Source: Syntrophomonadaceae bacterium (GTDB lineage: Bacteria; Bacillota_D; Dethiobacteria; DTU022). From it: DNA of 14,846 nt. Shown here in pieces: positions 1 to 5,732 of this stretch. A program made the translations under genes and the position numbers. Location: assembly GCA_003551865.1 (NCBI GenBank), contig PUNU01000291.1:1-14846 (forward strand), given 5' to 3'. A model generated the notes under the pieces. That model was not told where the DNA came from and made no database searches. It saw only the letters and a program-made list of their open reading frames with translations. Numbering within the stretch: position 1 is the stretch's first letter; each line of letters starts with the position of its first letter.

Positions 1-19
1 TGCCCTGCCGGCAGGGAGC

Positions 20-49
20 AAAAAAGGAAGCACACTTGCGGGTGCTTCC
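20..49 (-). terminator. Intrinsic terminator downstream of the bactofilin gene
   Basis: On the minus strand an 8-bp perfect stem (GGAAGCAC at 26-33 paired with GTGCTTCC at 42-49, 8-nt loop) is followed by six T residues (complement of 20-25). It would end the M23 peptidase-bactofilin transcript, about 230 nt after the bactofilin stop codon. A separate perfect 14-bp palindrome, CCCTGCCGGCAGGG, lies just beyond it at 3-16. Its role cannot be judged at the window edge. Confidence 0.75.
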
Positions 50-282
50 CTATAATAGCTCGCCGAGCATTTTCCTGCCGCTAAAAAGAAGCCCGGCAGA
101 TCCGGCAGTGATGCCTGAAGCCGGCCTGAAAAATGCAGCATCCGGAAAGATCTCCTTACCCCTTCCTTTAATCAAGCTACCATGAGGCAGGCTCGGAATA
201 TCTTGCCAAAATTTTTGCTGAATTAAAGGTCAAAACACCGGCAGCAAGCACGGGCAGGCCTGCCATAAAAATGTTTGTTCGA
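50..282. other. Non-coding 3' region between bactofilin and its terminator
   Basis: No supported gene is seen here. The only suggestive reading is a 29-codon minus-strand frame (264-266 start, ending near 180) with a hydrophobic stretch, but it lacks a ribosome binding site. The region is probably the 3' untranslated part of the bactofilin transcript. Confidence 0.5.
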
Positions 283-735
283 TTACGAGCTCTGCTGTTC
301 TTTCTCTTTTTGCTCTGCTTTTTGCTCCGGTTCTGCAGATTTAAAGGGCGCCCAGCGCCCGGCCGTCGATGAGGCGGCCTGTTCTTTGTTCTGCATTTCC
401 GTGCTTCCAGATAAAACCGCACCTTCTTCCACCACTAAAAGGTTGGCTTTAAAGGTGCCTGAGGCTGTTGCAGTTTTTTTCAGTTCCAGCCTGCCTTCCG
501 CTTCAAGATCTCCTTCATAATGACCGGCGATCGTAACATTGCGAGCCTTGAGGTTTACGGTTAATTTGCCACTTTCGCCGATAATTACATCTCCCGTGTT
601 GGTTATTTCACCCTCGGCCTCTCCGTCAACACGTATCAAACCATTGCCGCTGATATTACCTTTAAAAAAAGTTTCTTTGCCAATAACAGTGTTAACTTTA
701 TCCGGAGGTGTTTGATGGTTTTCTTTTTTAAACAA
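283..735 (-). CDS. Bactofilin (polymer-forming cytoskeletal protein, DUF583)
   Basis: This 150-residue protein matches the bactofilin family. A short polar N-terminal tail (about 1-15) precedes a beta-helical core (about 16-112) of repeating hydrophobic/glycine steps such as GNISGNGLIRVDGEAEGEI. A charged, Gln/Glu/Lys-rich C-terminal tail (about 113-150) follows. Bactofilins self-assemble without nucleotide into membrane-associated filaments that position cell-wall enzymes. The start is TTG at 735, chosen because a strong AAGGAGG lies 8 nt upstream. The gene follows the M23 peptidase stop codon by only 19 bp, so the two are surely co-transcribed. Bactofilin-M23 pairs are known in other bacteria (for example CcmA with Csd peptidases in Helicobacter), which supports a role in local peptidoglycan remodelling. 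The substrate and cell location here are inferred. Confidence 0.9.
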   Translation of the reverse strand: MFKKENHQTPPDKVNTVIGKETFFKGNISGNGLIRVDGEAEGEITNTGDVIIGESGKLTVNLKARNVTIAGHYEGDLEAEGRLELKKTATASGTFKANLLVVEEGAVLSGSTEMQNKEQAASSTAGRWAPFKSAEPEQKAEQKEKEQQSS

Positions 736-754
736 AGTTATTTCCTCCTTGGAG

Positions 755-1753
755 TTATTGCTGCTTCATATAGTTAACCGGGTTGACCGGCGAGCCCTCG
801 TAGTGAACCTCGTAATGAAGGTGAGTGCCCGTGGTCCGCCCGGTACTGCCCATGTAACCGATAGTTTGTCCTCTTTTGACTTCTTTGCCGCTTTCAACGG
901 CAAACCCGGCCAGGTGAGCATAATATGTTTCATATCCATAACCGTGATCCACAATTACCAGGTTGCCCAGGCTTCCCCGGTAGCCGGTATAGGTCACTTT
1001 GCCATCGGCGGTGGCCCAGATGGCTGCGCCGTGTGAACCGACAATGTCCACGCCGTTGTGAAACTGGTAACCGCTGCTGGCATAGGGGATTCTTCTCATT
1101 CCAAACCCGGAGACAATGCGCCCGCGGGTGGGCCAAATAGAAGGTTTCGCATCTGTTCTTTCAACATAACCTCCGACCATATCAAGTGTTTCGGAGCGCT
1201 CCGGGACCATGCTTTGTAAAAAGGCGATATTATCAGCCGCTCGATCCATAATTCCTCCGGAAGTAAAGCGGCTCCCGTAAACTCGGTCATGATCGACATA
1301 GATACTGTTTCCAGTTGAAGGTGTATGAGGATTGCCGGGCGTGGATTGGCCCTGCAGGTCGTCAAGGCCTTCAGCATCGGGCTCTTCTCCAAGATCCCCG
1401 GTTTCAAGCTCTTCTTCAAGCTCTTCGGGCGATACCTCCAGCTTTTCCGTTACTATATCAATCAACTCATCGACCTCGCGCATCTGATCCATCATTTTTT
1501 GGGTTTCCAGGGCCAGGGCGTTAATTTCCTCCTGCTGGGCCCTGTTCACCTCCCTGAGAACACTGGCTTCTTCCGCCAAAGCCGCGGCCCTTAAATAAGC
1601 ATATCCCAGCACACAAAAAGTGATAACAATTAAAACCAGCAGAGCTACAAGGATCTGCACGATATAAAGAGGAAGCCGTATGCTGTATGTTGCTTCTTCA
1701 GAATGAGGCACAATCATTATTGTGAAGCAGCGTTTTTTCTCCGGTGTTGACAC
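755..1753 (-). CDS. Membrane-anchored M23 (LytM-type) peptidoglycan endopeptidase
   Basis: A predicted zinc metallopeptidase that cuts peptide cross-links outside the membrane. From the GTG chosen as start it has 332 residues: a short cytoplasmic part, one membrane segment at about 29-54, a coiled coil at about 58-115, an acidic linker, and a C-terminal M23 domain at about 208-328. The metal and catalytic residues are all present: HNGVD (H232, D236), YYAHL (H280) and THLHYE (H311, H313), so it should be active. The start is uncertain. An in-frame TTG at 1777 would add 8 residues but lies inside the T-run of a terminator hairpin and has no ribosome binding site. GTG at 1753 has GGAAGGG about 11 nt upstream; GTG at 1762 is a third option. 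The downstream partner is bactofilin, which may localise it. Confidence 0.87.
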   Translation of the reverse strand: MSTPEKKRCFTIMIVPHSEEATYSIRLPLYIVQILVALLVLIVITFCVLGYAYLRAAALAEEASVLREVNRAQQEEINALALETQKMMDQMREVDELIDIVTEKLEVSPEELEEELETGDLGEEPDAEGLDDLQGQSTPGNPHTPSTGNSIYVDHDRVYGSRFTSGGIMDRAADNIAFLQSMVPERSETLDMVGGYVERTDAKPSIWPTRGRIVSGFGMRRIPYASSGYQFHNGVDIVGSHGAAIWATADGKVTYTGYRGSLGNLVIVDHGYGYETYYAHLAGFAVESGKEVKRGQTIGYMGSTGRTTGTHLHYEVHYEGSPVNPVNYMKQQ

Positions 1754-1775
1754 TTCGATCACTGCCCTTCCAACC

Positions 1776-1830
1776 AAAAAAATCGGGGCTTAATAAAAAC
1801 ACCTGCTTCGGTATTTATTTACCCCCGATT
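1776..1830 (-). terminator. Terminator-like hairpin just upstream of the M23 peptidase gene
   Basis: On the minus strand, AATCGGGG (complement of 1823-1830) pairs perfectly over 8 bp with CCCCGATT (complement of 1781-1788). An inner AATAAA/TTTATT helix follows a 3x3 internal loop, and a T-run (complement of 1776-1782) comes directly after. It would stop readthrough from the par genes before the M23 gene. Its T-run contains the upstream TTG that could otherwise be taken as the M23 start. Confidence 0.55.
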
Positions 1831-1833
1831 ATA
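1828..1833 (-). promoter_or_regulatory. Candidate -10 element (TATAAT) for the M23-bactofilin operon
   Basis: A perfect TATAAT lies on the minus strand about 75 nt upstream of the GTG start. No good -35 is found at 16-18 bp; that position falls inside the adjacent mobile element. A transcript starting near 1821 would lack the 5' arm of the terminator hairpin and so escape it. This is inferred from layout only. Confidence 0.3.
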
Positions 1834-1843
1834 TATCTGTATT

Positions 1844-1984
1844 GTAACTACTCGGCCTATTGTCCTTGTTGAGTGAAAAGCTGTGCCATGGGGACGGTTC
1901 GAGCGCTCCTGAGCGCAGCGAAGGCCGAAGGGAAAACGATGGAACCGTTTCCTATGGCATAGCGGGTTAGGCCTGAGCAGTTAC
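1844..1984. mobile_element. MITE copy 1 (141 bp, non-autonomous, 8-bp target duplication)
   Basis: The element starts GTAACTACTC and ends GAGCAGTTAC, which are inverted repeats with one mismatch. It is flanked on both sides by the same 8 bases, TCTGTATT (1836-1843 and 1985-1992), a target-site duplication. It codes for no transposase. The inside is a long imperfect palindrome: TGCCATGGGGACGGTTC (1884-1900) pairs with the arm at 1942-1959, and a GCGCTC/GAGCGC hairpin lies near its centre. It is about 96% identical to copy 2 (5 differences in 141 bp, same orientation). GTAA-type ends with an 8-bp duplication resemble IS66-family elements, so an IS66-like transposase may have moved it; that assignment is inference. 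Confidence 0.87.
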
Positions 1985-2141
1985 TCTGTATTCAATTATA
2001 ACACAGCCTATCAAGCTTGCGATGATTATATATCGGACAGCTATCCCATGACCCCTTTAAGAAAGCAAGGCGCCTTTATCTCTCCCTGCCCCCGTTTGCC
2101 CTGTTGGGCCAAAAAAAGGAACACGGGCATTTAAAATTAAA

Positions 2142-2282
2142 GTAACTACTCATCCTATTGTCATTGTTGAGTGAAAAGCTGTGCCATGGGGACGGTTCGA
2201 GCGCTCCTGAGCGTAGCGAAGGCCGAAGGGAAAACGATGGAACCGTTTCCTATGGCATAGCGGGTTAGGCCTGAGTAGTTAC
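2142..2282. mobile_element. MITE copy 2 (141 bp) adjacent to parS
   Basis: This second copy has perfect GTAACTACTC/GAGTAGTTAC ends and its own perfect 8-bp target duplication, AAATTAAA (2134-2141 and 2283-2290). The different duplicated sequences show that the two copies inserted independently rather than by tandem duplication. The 157-bp spacer between the copies (1985-2141) has no gene. It holds only a bulged hairpin, TGCCCTGTT (2097-2105) with AACACGGGCA (2120-2129). The element ends 16 bp from the first parS site and lies 92 bp downstream of the parB stop. Confidence 0.87.
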
Positions 2283-2298
2283 AAATTAAAAACAAAAA

Positions 2299-2314
2299 TG
2301 TTTCACGTGAAACA
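2299..2314. promoter_or_regulatory. parS: parS site 1 (ParB centromere site)
   Basis: A perfect 16-bp palindrome, TGTTTCACGTGAAACA, identical to the consensus parS of Bacillus and most bacteria. ParB (and not Noc, which reads a different site) loads here as a CTP-dependent clamp and spreads along the DNA. On the minus strand it is followed by TTTTTGTTTTT. Confidence 0.95.
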
Positions 2315-2334
2315 ATATATCTCCCGGATATTTG

Positions 2335-2350
2335 TGTTTCACGTGAAACA
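2335..2350. promoter_or_regulatory. parS: parS site 2 (ParB centromere site)
   Basis: A second perfect TGTTTCACGTGAAACA, 36 bp centre-to-centre from the first. It lies 24 bp past the parB stop codon, in the 3' intergenic region rather than inside parB. Confidence 0.95.
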
Positions 2351-2374
2351 TGAAGCTTGAAACTTTTATAGATC

Positions 2375-3238
2375 TTATAAGCCATCCGGCAAAAGAAAGG
2401 CCACCAGGCGCTCTAAATCCTCTTCGCTGTAGTAGTATATTTCGATCATGCCTCCGCTTTTTCCCTGCTTGATCTTAACTTTGGTGCCCAGGGCACGCTG
2501 AATTTGCAAAAGTAGTTCCGCTTGCAGGGGGTCTTCCGGGCCAACCTGTTCCCGGCTTTTTTCCTTCCCGCCCCGGGAATGGGTTTTAAGGACCATTTTT
2601 TCAGCTTCGCGGGCTGAAATTTTTTCCTTGATAATTTTTTTAGCTGCTTCGAGTTGAAGATCCCGGTCTTCTATCGAGAGAAGCGGCCTGGCCTGGCCCG
2701 GGGCAATTTCTCCCCTGGCCAGTAAATCCAAAACCTGATCGGAAAGCGATAACAGCCTCAGCGTGTTGGCTATCGCGGGCCTGCTCCGCCCCAGGCGCCC
2801 GGCAAGTTCCTCCTGCGTATAATTAAATTCCTCCATAAGTTTACGGTAAGCTATTGCTTCATCCACCGGGTTTAAATCTTCTCGCTGCAAATTCTCGATG
2901 AGGGCGATTTCCAGCATGGCTTTTCTGTCAAGCGGCTTAATCACGGCCGGGATGGTGGTCAAACCGGCCATTCTTGCAGCCCGGCACCTGCGTTCCCCGG
3001 CGACCAGGACGTAATCATTTCCCTCGACTTCCGGGGCGACAACAATAGCCTGTAAAATTCCATGCTCTTTTATTGATGCGGCCAGTTCATGTAGTTTTTC
3101 ATCTTCGAAATTGCGGCGAGGCTGAAACGGGTTTGGCTTTATTTGCTCAAGTGGCAGTTCGTTTACATCTACGTTCCCTGACAGGGCCTCTGGAATCAGT
3201 GCTCCCAGTCCTTTTCCCAAACGCCTTTTTTCACTCAT
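2375..3238 (-). CDS. parB: Chromosome-partitioning protein ParB (Spo0J)
   Basis: ParB binds parS, hydrolyses CTP while sliding as a clamp, and recruits SMC and ParA to segregate the origin. The 287 residues show the ParA-stimulating N-terminus ([11 protein letters not shown], 7-17), the CTP-binding domain with the GERR box at 81-84 and IENLQRE at 114-120, a helix-turn-helix at about 141-165 ([20 protein letters not shown]) and a C-terminal dimerisation domain. The length is normal for the family. The ATG start overlaps the parA stop by 4 bp (ATGA), so the two genes are translationally coupled. One oddity is GQARPLL at 181-187, where many family members have GHARALL. Two parS sites sit directly downstream. 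Confidence 0.97.
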   Translation of the reverse strand: MSEKRRLGKGLGALIPEALSGNVDVNELPLEQIKPNPFQPRRNFEDEKLHELAASIKEHGILQAIVVAPEVEGNDYVLVAGERRCRAARMAGLTTIPAVIKPLDRKAMLEIALIENLQREDLNPVDEAIAYRKLMEEFNYTQEELAGRLGRSRPAIANTLRLLSLSDQVLDLLARGEIAPGQARPLLSIEDRDLQLEAAKKIIKEKISAREAEKMVLKTHSRGGKEKSREQVGPEDPLQAELLLQIQRALGTKVKIKQGKSGGMIEIYYYSEEDLERLVAFLLPDGL

Positions 3239-3993
3239 TTGGCGGCAACCTCCCGGGCTAAAGCAAGATGGAGCTCAGCACCCTTGCTTCTTGGATCATA
3301 TTCGAGGATATGCTTTCCATAACTGGGCGCTTCGCTCAAACGTATATTTCGCGGTATTATGGTTTTGTAAACATACCGCTTAAAATAATTTCTTACTTCC
3401 TCGGCTACCTGTTCCGACAGCTTTGTTCGGGTATCGTACATGGTCAATAAAACCCCTTCAATTTGCAGTTCTTCGTTTAAATGCTTGCGCACCAGTGAAA
3501 TAGTGTTCATCAGTTGACCGAGGCCCTCCAGGGCGTAATATTCGCATTGAATCGGGATCATCACTCCGTTGGCCGCATTTAATGCATTTAAAGTTAGCAG
3601 GCCCAGTGACGGAGGGCAGTCTATGACAACATATTTATAGTTCTCCTTAATTGGATTGAGGGCCCGCTTAAGTTTTTCTTCACGGGATACCAGCGAAACC
3701 AGCTCGATCTCCGCACCGGCCAGCTGGATCGTCGCCGGAGCCACATCCAGGTTCTCCCACCGGGTCGGTAAAACTATTTTCTCGAGCGGCTGTTCATCAA
3801 TTAAGCAGTTATAGATACAGGTCTTGATTTCGTTTTTCTGCAAACCTACTCCACTGGTAGTATTCCCCTGGGGATCTATGTCTATGAGCAGCACTTTTGA
3901 ACCCATCTTAGCCAAAGAAGCGCTCAGGTTAATAGCTGTGGTGGTCTTTCCAACGCCGCCCTTTTGATTTGCTATTGCAATCACATGTGCCAT
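3235..3993 (-). CDS. parA: Chromosome-partitioning ATPase ParA (Soj)
   Basis: This 252-residue ATPase binds DNA non-specifically as an ATP dimer. With ParB it moves origins apart; in Bacillus the orthologue Soj also regulates DnaA. Sequence marks are the deviant Walker A KGGVGKTT (11-18), the DIDPQGN segment at about 38-44 and the Walker B region VIDCPPSLG near 123-131. It starts at ATG with GGGGAG 9 nt upstream. The short N-terminus (no HTH) marks it as chromosomal type Ib-like/Soj rather than plasmid P1-type. It lies 31 bp after noc and overlaps parB by 4 bp. Confidence 0.97.
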   Translation of the reverse strand: MAHVIAIANQKGGVGKTTTAINLSASLAKMGSKVLLIDIDPQGNTTSGVGLQKNEIKTCIYNCLIDEQPLEKIVLPTRWENLDVAPATIQLAGAEIELVSLVSREEKLKRALNPIKENYKYVVIDCPPSLGLLTLNALNAANGVMIPIQCEYYALEGLGQLMNTISLVRKHLNEELQIEGVLLTMYDTRTKLSEQVAEEVRNYFKRYVYKTIIPRNIRLSEAPSYGKHILEYDPRSKGAELHLALAREVAAK

Positions 3994-4024
3994 TATTTAT
4001 CGCTCCCCGTTTTTGTCAGCATCT

Positions 4025-4867
4025 TTATTTTTTAGGTTTAATCATATCCTTAGTCAGACGGATTGTTACTTCAATGTAATCCTGTTCTATCTTTTCGTCT
4101 ACATCCGGGTACAACCCTGAGCTCTGTATTACTTCCACCGCTTCTCTAATTGTGTTCAAGACGATCCGCATGTCCCGGACAATCGGTTTTGAACGTTTCA
4201 CTTTCCTTTCACTTTCTACCTGTTCCATCAACTTATCGATTCTTTTTTCTAACTGGCTAACGGTTAAACCGCGTTCCTTGACTTCTTCAATCATGTTTGC
4301 CTGCTCTTGCTCTGAGTTCAACCTCAATAGAGCGCGGGCGTGTCTTTCCGATAGGTTATTATACAGCAGCTTTTCTCTAACCGACCGCGGCAATTTAAGC
4401 AGCCTGACCTTATTGGCTATTGTGGACTGGTTCTTCCCCAAACGCTGAGCGAGGACTTCCTGGGTGAGGTTAAATTTTTTCATCAGGTTTAAATAGCCGG
4501 AAGCTTCTTCAATGAAATTCAAGTTTTCACGCTGCAGGTTTTCAATCAAAGCCAGCATGGCCATATCGTTATCGGAAATAGTTTTAATTGCTGCGGATAT
4601 TTTTTTCCAGCCGAGTTTCCGGCAGGCCAGCAATCTTCGCTCGCCTACAACCAGTTGATACCCGCTGCTTGCCCGCCGCACGGCAATTGGCTGAATCAGC
4701 CCCGCCGACTTGATCGATTGAGCCAGTTCATCAATTTTTTCCTCGGCTATTTCCCTACGCGGCTGAAAAGGATTGGGCCTGATCTGGTCGATATCAATCG
4801 CTAAAACTTTTTCCGTCGCCGGCTCAGTGCTGCTAAATGAAAATTTTTCCGTCCAGCTTTCATTCAA
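4025..4867 (-). CDS. noc: Nucleoid occlusion protein Noc (ParB paralogue)
   Basis: Noc is a ParB-family CTP switch that binds its own sites over the nucleoid and keeps the FtsZ ring away from DNA. The 280-residue length and position between rsmG and parA match Bacillus noc (yyaA). It has [10 protein letters not shown] (31-40), the GERR CTPase box (75-78), IENLQREN (108-115), a helix-turn-helix at about 135-158, and ERHARALL (174-181), which is typical of Noc rather than ParB. The start is TTG with GAGGA 11 nt upstream, a slightly long spacing. The N-terminus (MNESWTEKFSF) is short and does not clearly look like the membrane-binding amphipathic helix of Bacillus Noc. It could be a second ParB, but context and motif favour Noc. 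Confidence 0.88.
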   Translation of the reverse strand: MNESWTEKFSFSSTEPATEKVLAIDIDQIRPNPFQPRREIAEEKIDELAQSIKSAGLIQPIAVRRASSGYQLVVGERRLLACRKLGWKKISAAIKTISDNDMAMLALIENLQRENLNFIEEASGYLNLMKKFNLTQEVLAQRLGKNQSTIANKVRLLKLPRSVREKLLYNNLSERHARALLRLNSEQEQANMIEEVKERGLTVSQLEKRIDKLMEQVESERKVKRSKPIVRDMRIVLNTIREAVEVIQSSGLYPDVDEKIEQDYIEVTIRLTKDMIKPKK

Positions 4868-4978
4868 TTATATCATCGTCCTCTTTTATAACTTTCCATA
4901 CTCATTAATTTGACAACCAAACCGGCTTTCCTTCATCCAATAACTTAACGGCACGTAATAATTTTAATTAACATGAGA

Positions 4979-5704
4979 TTATTTTAAAGGTTTGCGGGCG
5001 GGTTTCCCGGCTTTTCTTGGATACTGCGGGGGTGTGATTTCTGTTTTTACCAAACAATAAATTTCCCGAGGCTCCCCTGTCGGCAGGCGGTATGTCCACA
5101 CTCTTTCCAGTTTTCCACCGCAGGTGCTAATTGCCTTTTTGGCTTCAGCGGCTTCTTTTGCCCCCTTCGGTCCTTTATAAAGATAAGCCCGCCCACCCAA
5201 CCTTACCAAAGGCAAAACAAGCTCTGCCAGGGAGGCCATTTCAACTACTGCCCTGCTCAGCACAATATCGTATTTTTCCCGGTGCCCCGCCCTTTGACCC
5301 CAATCTTCCGCTCTGCCCCACAAAACATAGCTTCCTTCTAAAGCCAGAGATCTAACCGCTCCTTCAAGAAAGCTTGTTTTTTTTCGATTCGAATCCATTA
5401 AATACAAAATAATATCCTCCCGGCATATTTTAAGCGGTATGCCCGGGAAGCCACCTCCACTGCCCATATCAAGGACGCTGCTTTCAGGTGAAAAATATTC
5501 ACACTTTAAAAGATAGAGGGAATCATAATAGTGCTTGCCGATGATTGCTTCCGCTGTTTTGTCCCCTAGAAGCCTTTGTTTCTGCAGGCCATCCATTAGC
5601 AGAACAGTAAACTTAAGCAGTTTATTTTTTTGTTCGGAGCTGATTTCCAGTTCCAGGTTTTCTACCAGTGTTTCGATCAACGGTTCCAGTTGTTGGCCTG
5701 TCAT
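4979..5704 (-). CDS. rsmG: 16S rRNA (guanine527-N7) methyltransferase RsmG (GidB)
   Basis: RsmG methylates G527 of 16S rRNA using S-adenosylmethionine; its loss gives low-level streptomycin resistance in several species. The 241-residue protein has the SAM-binding glycine loop DMGSGGGFPGIP (79-90), an acidic residue in the LMDSN strand (D104), RAED (131-134), SRAV (150-153) and the KGPK segment (177-180). The start chosen is ATG at 5704, with GGGAG 5 nt upstream; a TTG at 5716 would add four residues but has poorer spacing. The N-terminal helix, which in relatives carries an N-L-T motif (as in WNKKINLT), here reads QKQRLLGDKT, so this part is divergent. It follows mnmE by 28 bp, with mnmG missing between them. 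Confidence 0.95.
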   Translation of the reverse strand: MTGQQLEPLIETLVENLELEISSEQKNKLLKFTVLLMDGLQKQRLLGDKTAEAIIGKHYYDSLYLLKCEYFSPESSVLDMGSGGGFPGIPLKICREDIILYLMDSNRKKTSFLEGAVRSLALEGSYVLWGRAEDWGQRAGHREKYDIVLSRAVVEMASLAELVLPLVRLGGRAYLYKGPKGAKEAAEAKKAISTCGGKLERVWTYRLPTGEPREIYCLVKTEITPPQYPRKAGKPARKPLK

Positions 5705-5732
5705 TTTAACTCCCAAACGCCCTGCTTAAAGG

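Noticed and set aside
177..266. A 29-codon minus-strand frame with a hydrophobic stretch (MAGLPVLAAGVLTF) after bactofilin
   Set aside because: There is no ribosome binding site, it is very short, and it continues an antisense-like frame from inside bactofilin. Chance is the simpler explanation.
2097..2129. Bulged hairpin TGCCCTGTT/AACACGGGCA between the MITEs as a terminator
   Set aside because: No plus-strand gene precedes it, and on the minus strand it is not followed by a T-run.
1844..2282. Reading the two 141-bp repeats as a CRISPR array or tandem repeat
   Set aside because: There are only two units, they have inverted ends and separate target duplications, and no cas genes are near.
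2161..2385. A minus-strand frame of 74 codons across MITE copy 2 and the parS sites
   Set aside because: It is made of repeat and palindrome sequence, overlaps both parS sites, and has no coding character.
4868..4978. Promoter for noc in the 111-bp gap after rsmG (TTGTCA near 4909)
   Set aside because: No -10 hexamer lies at a suitable 16-18 bp spacing, so I cannot support a promoter here.
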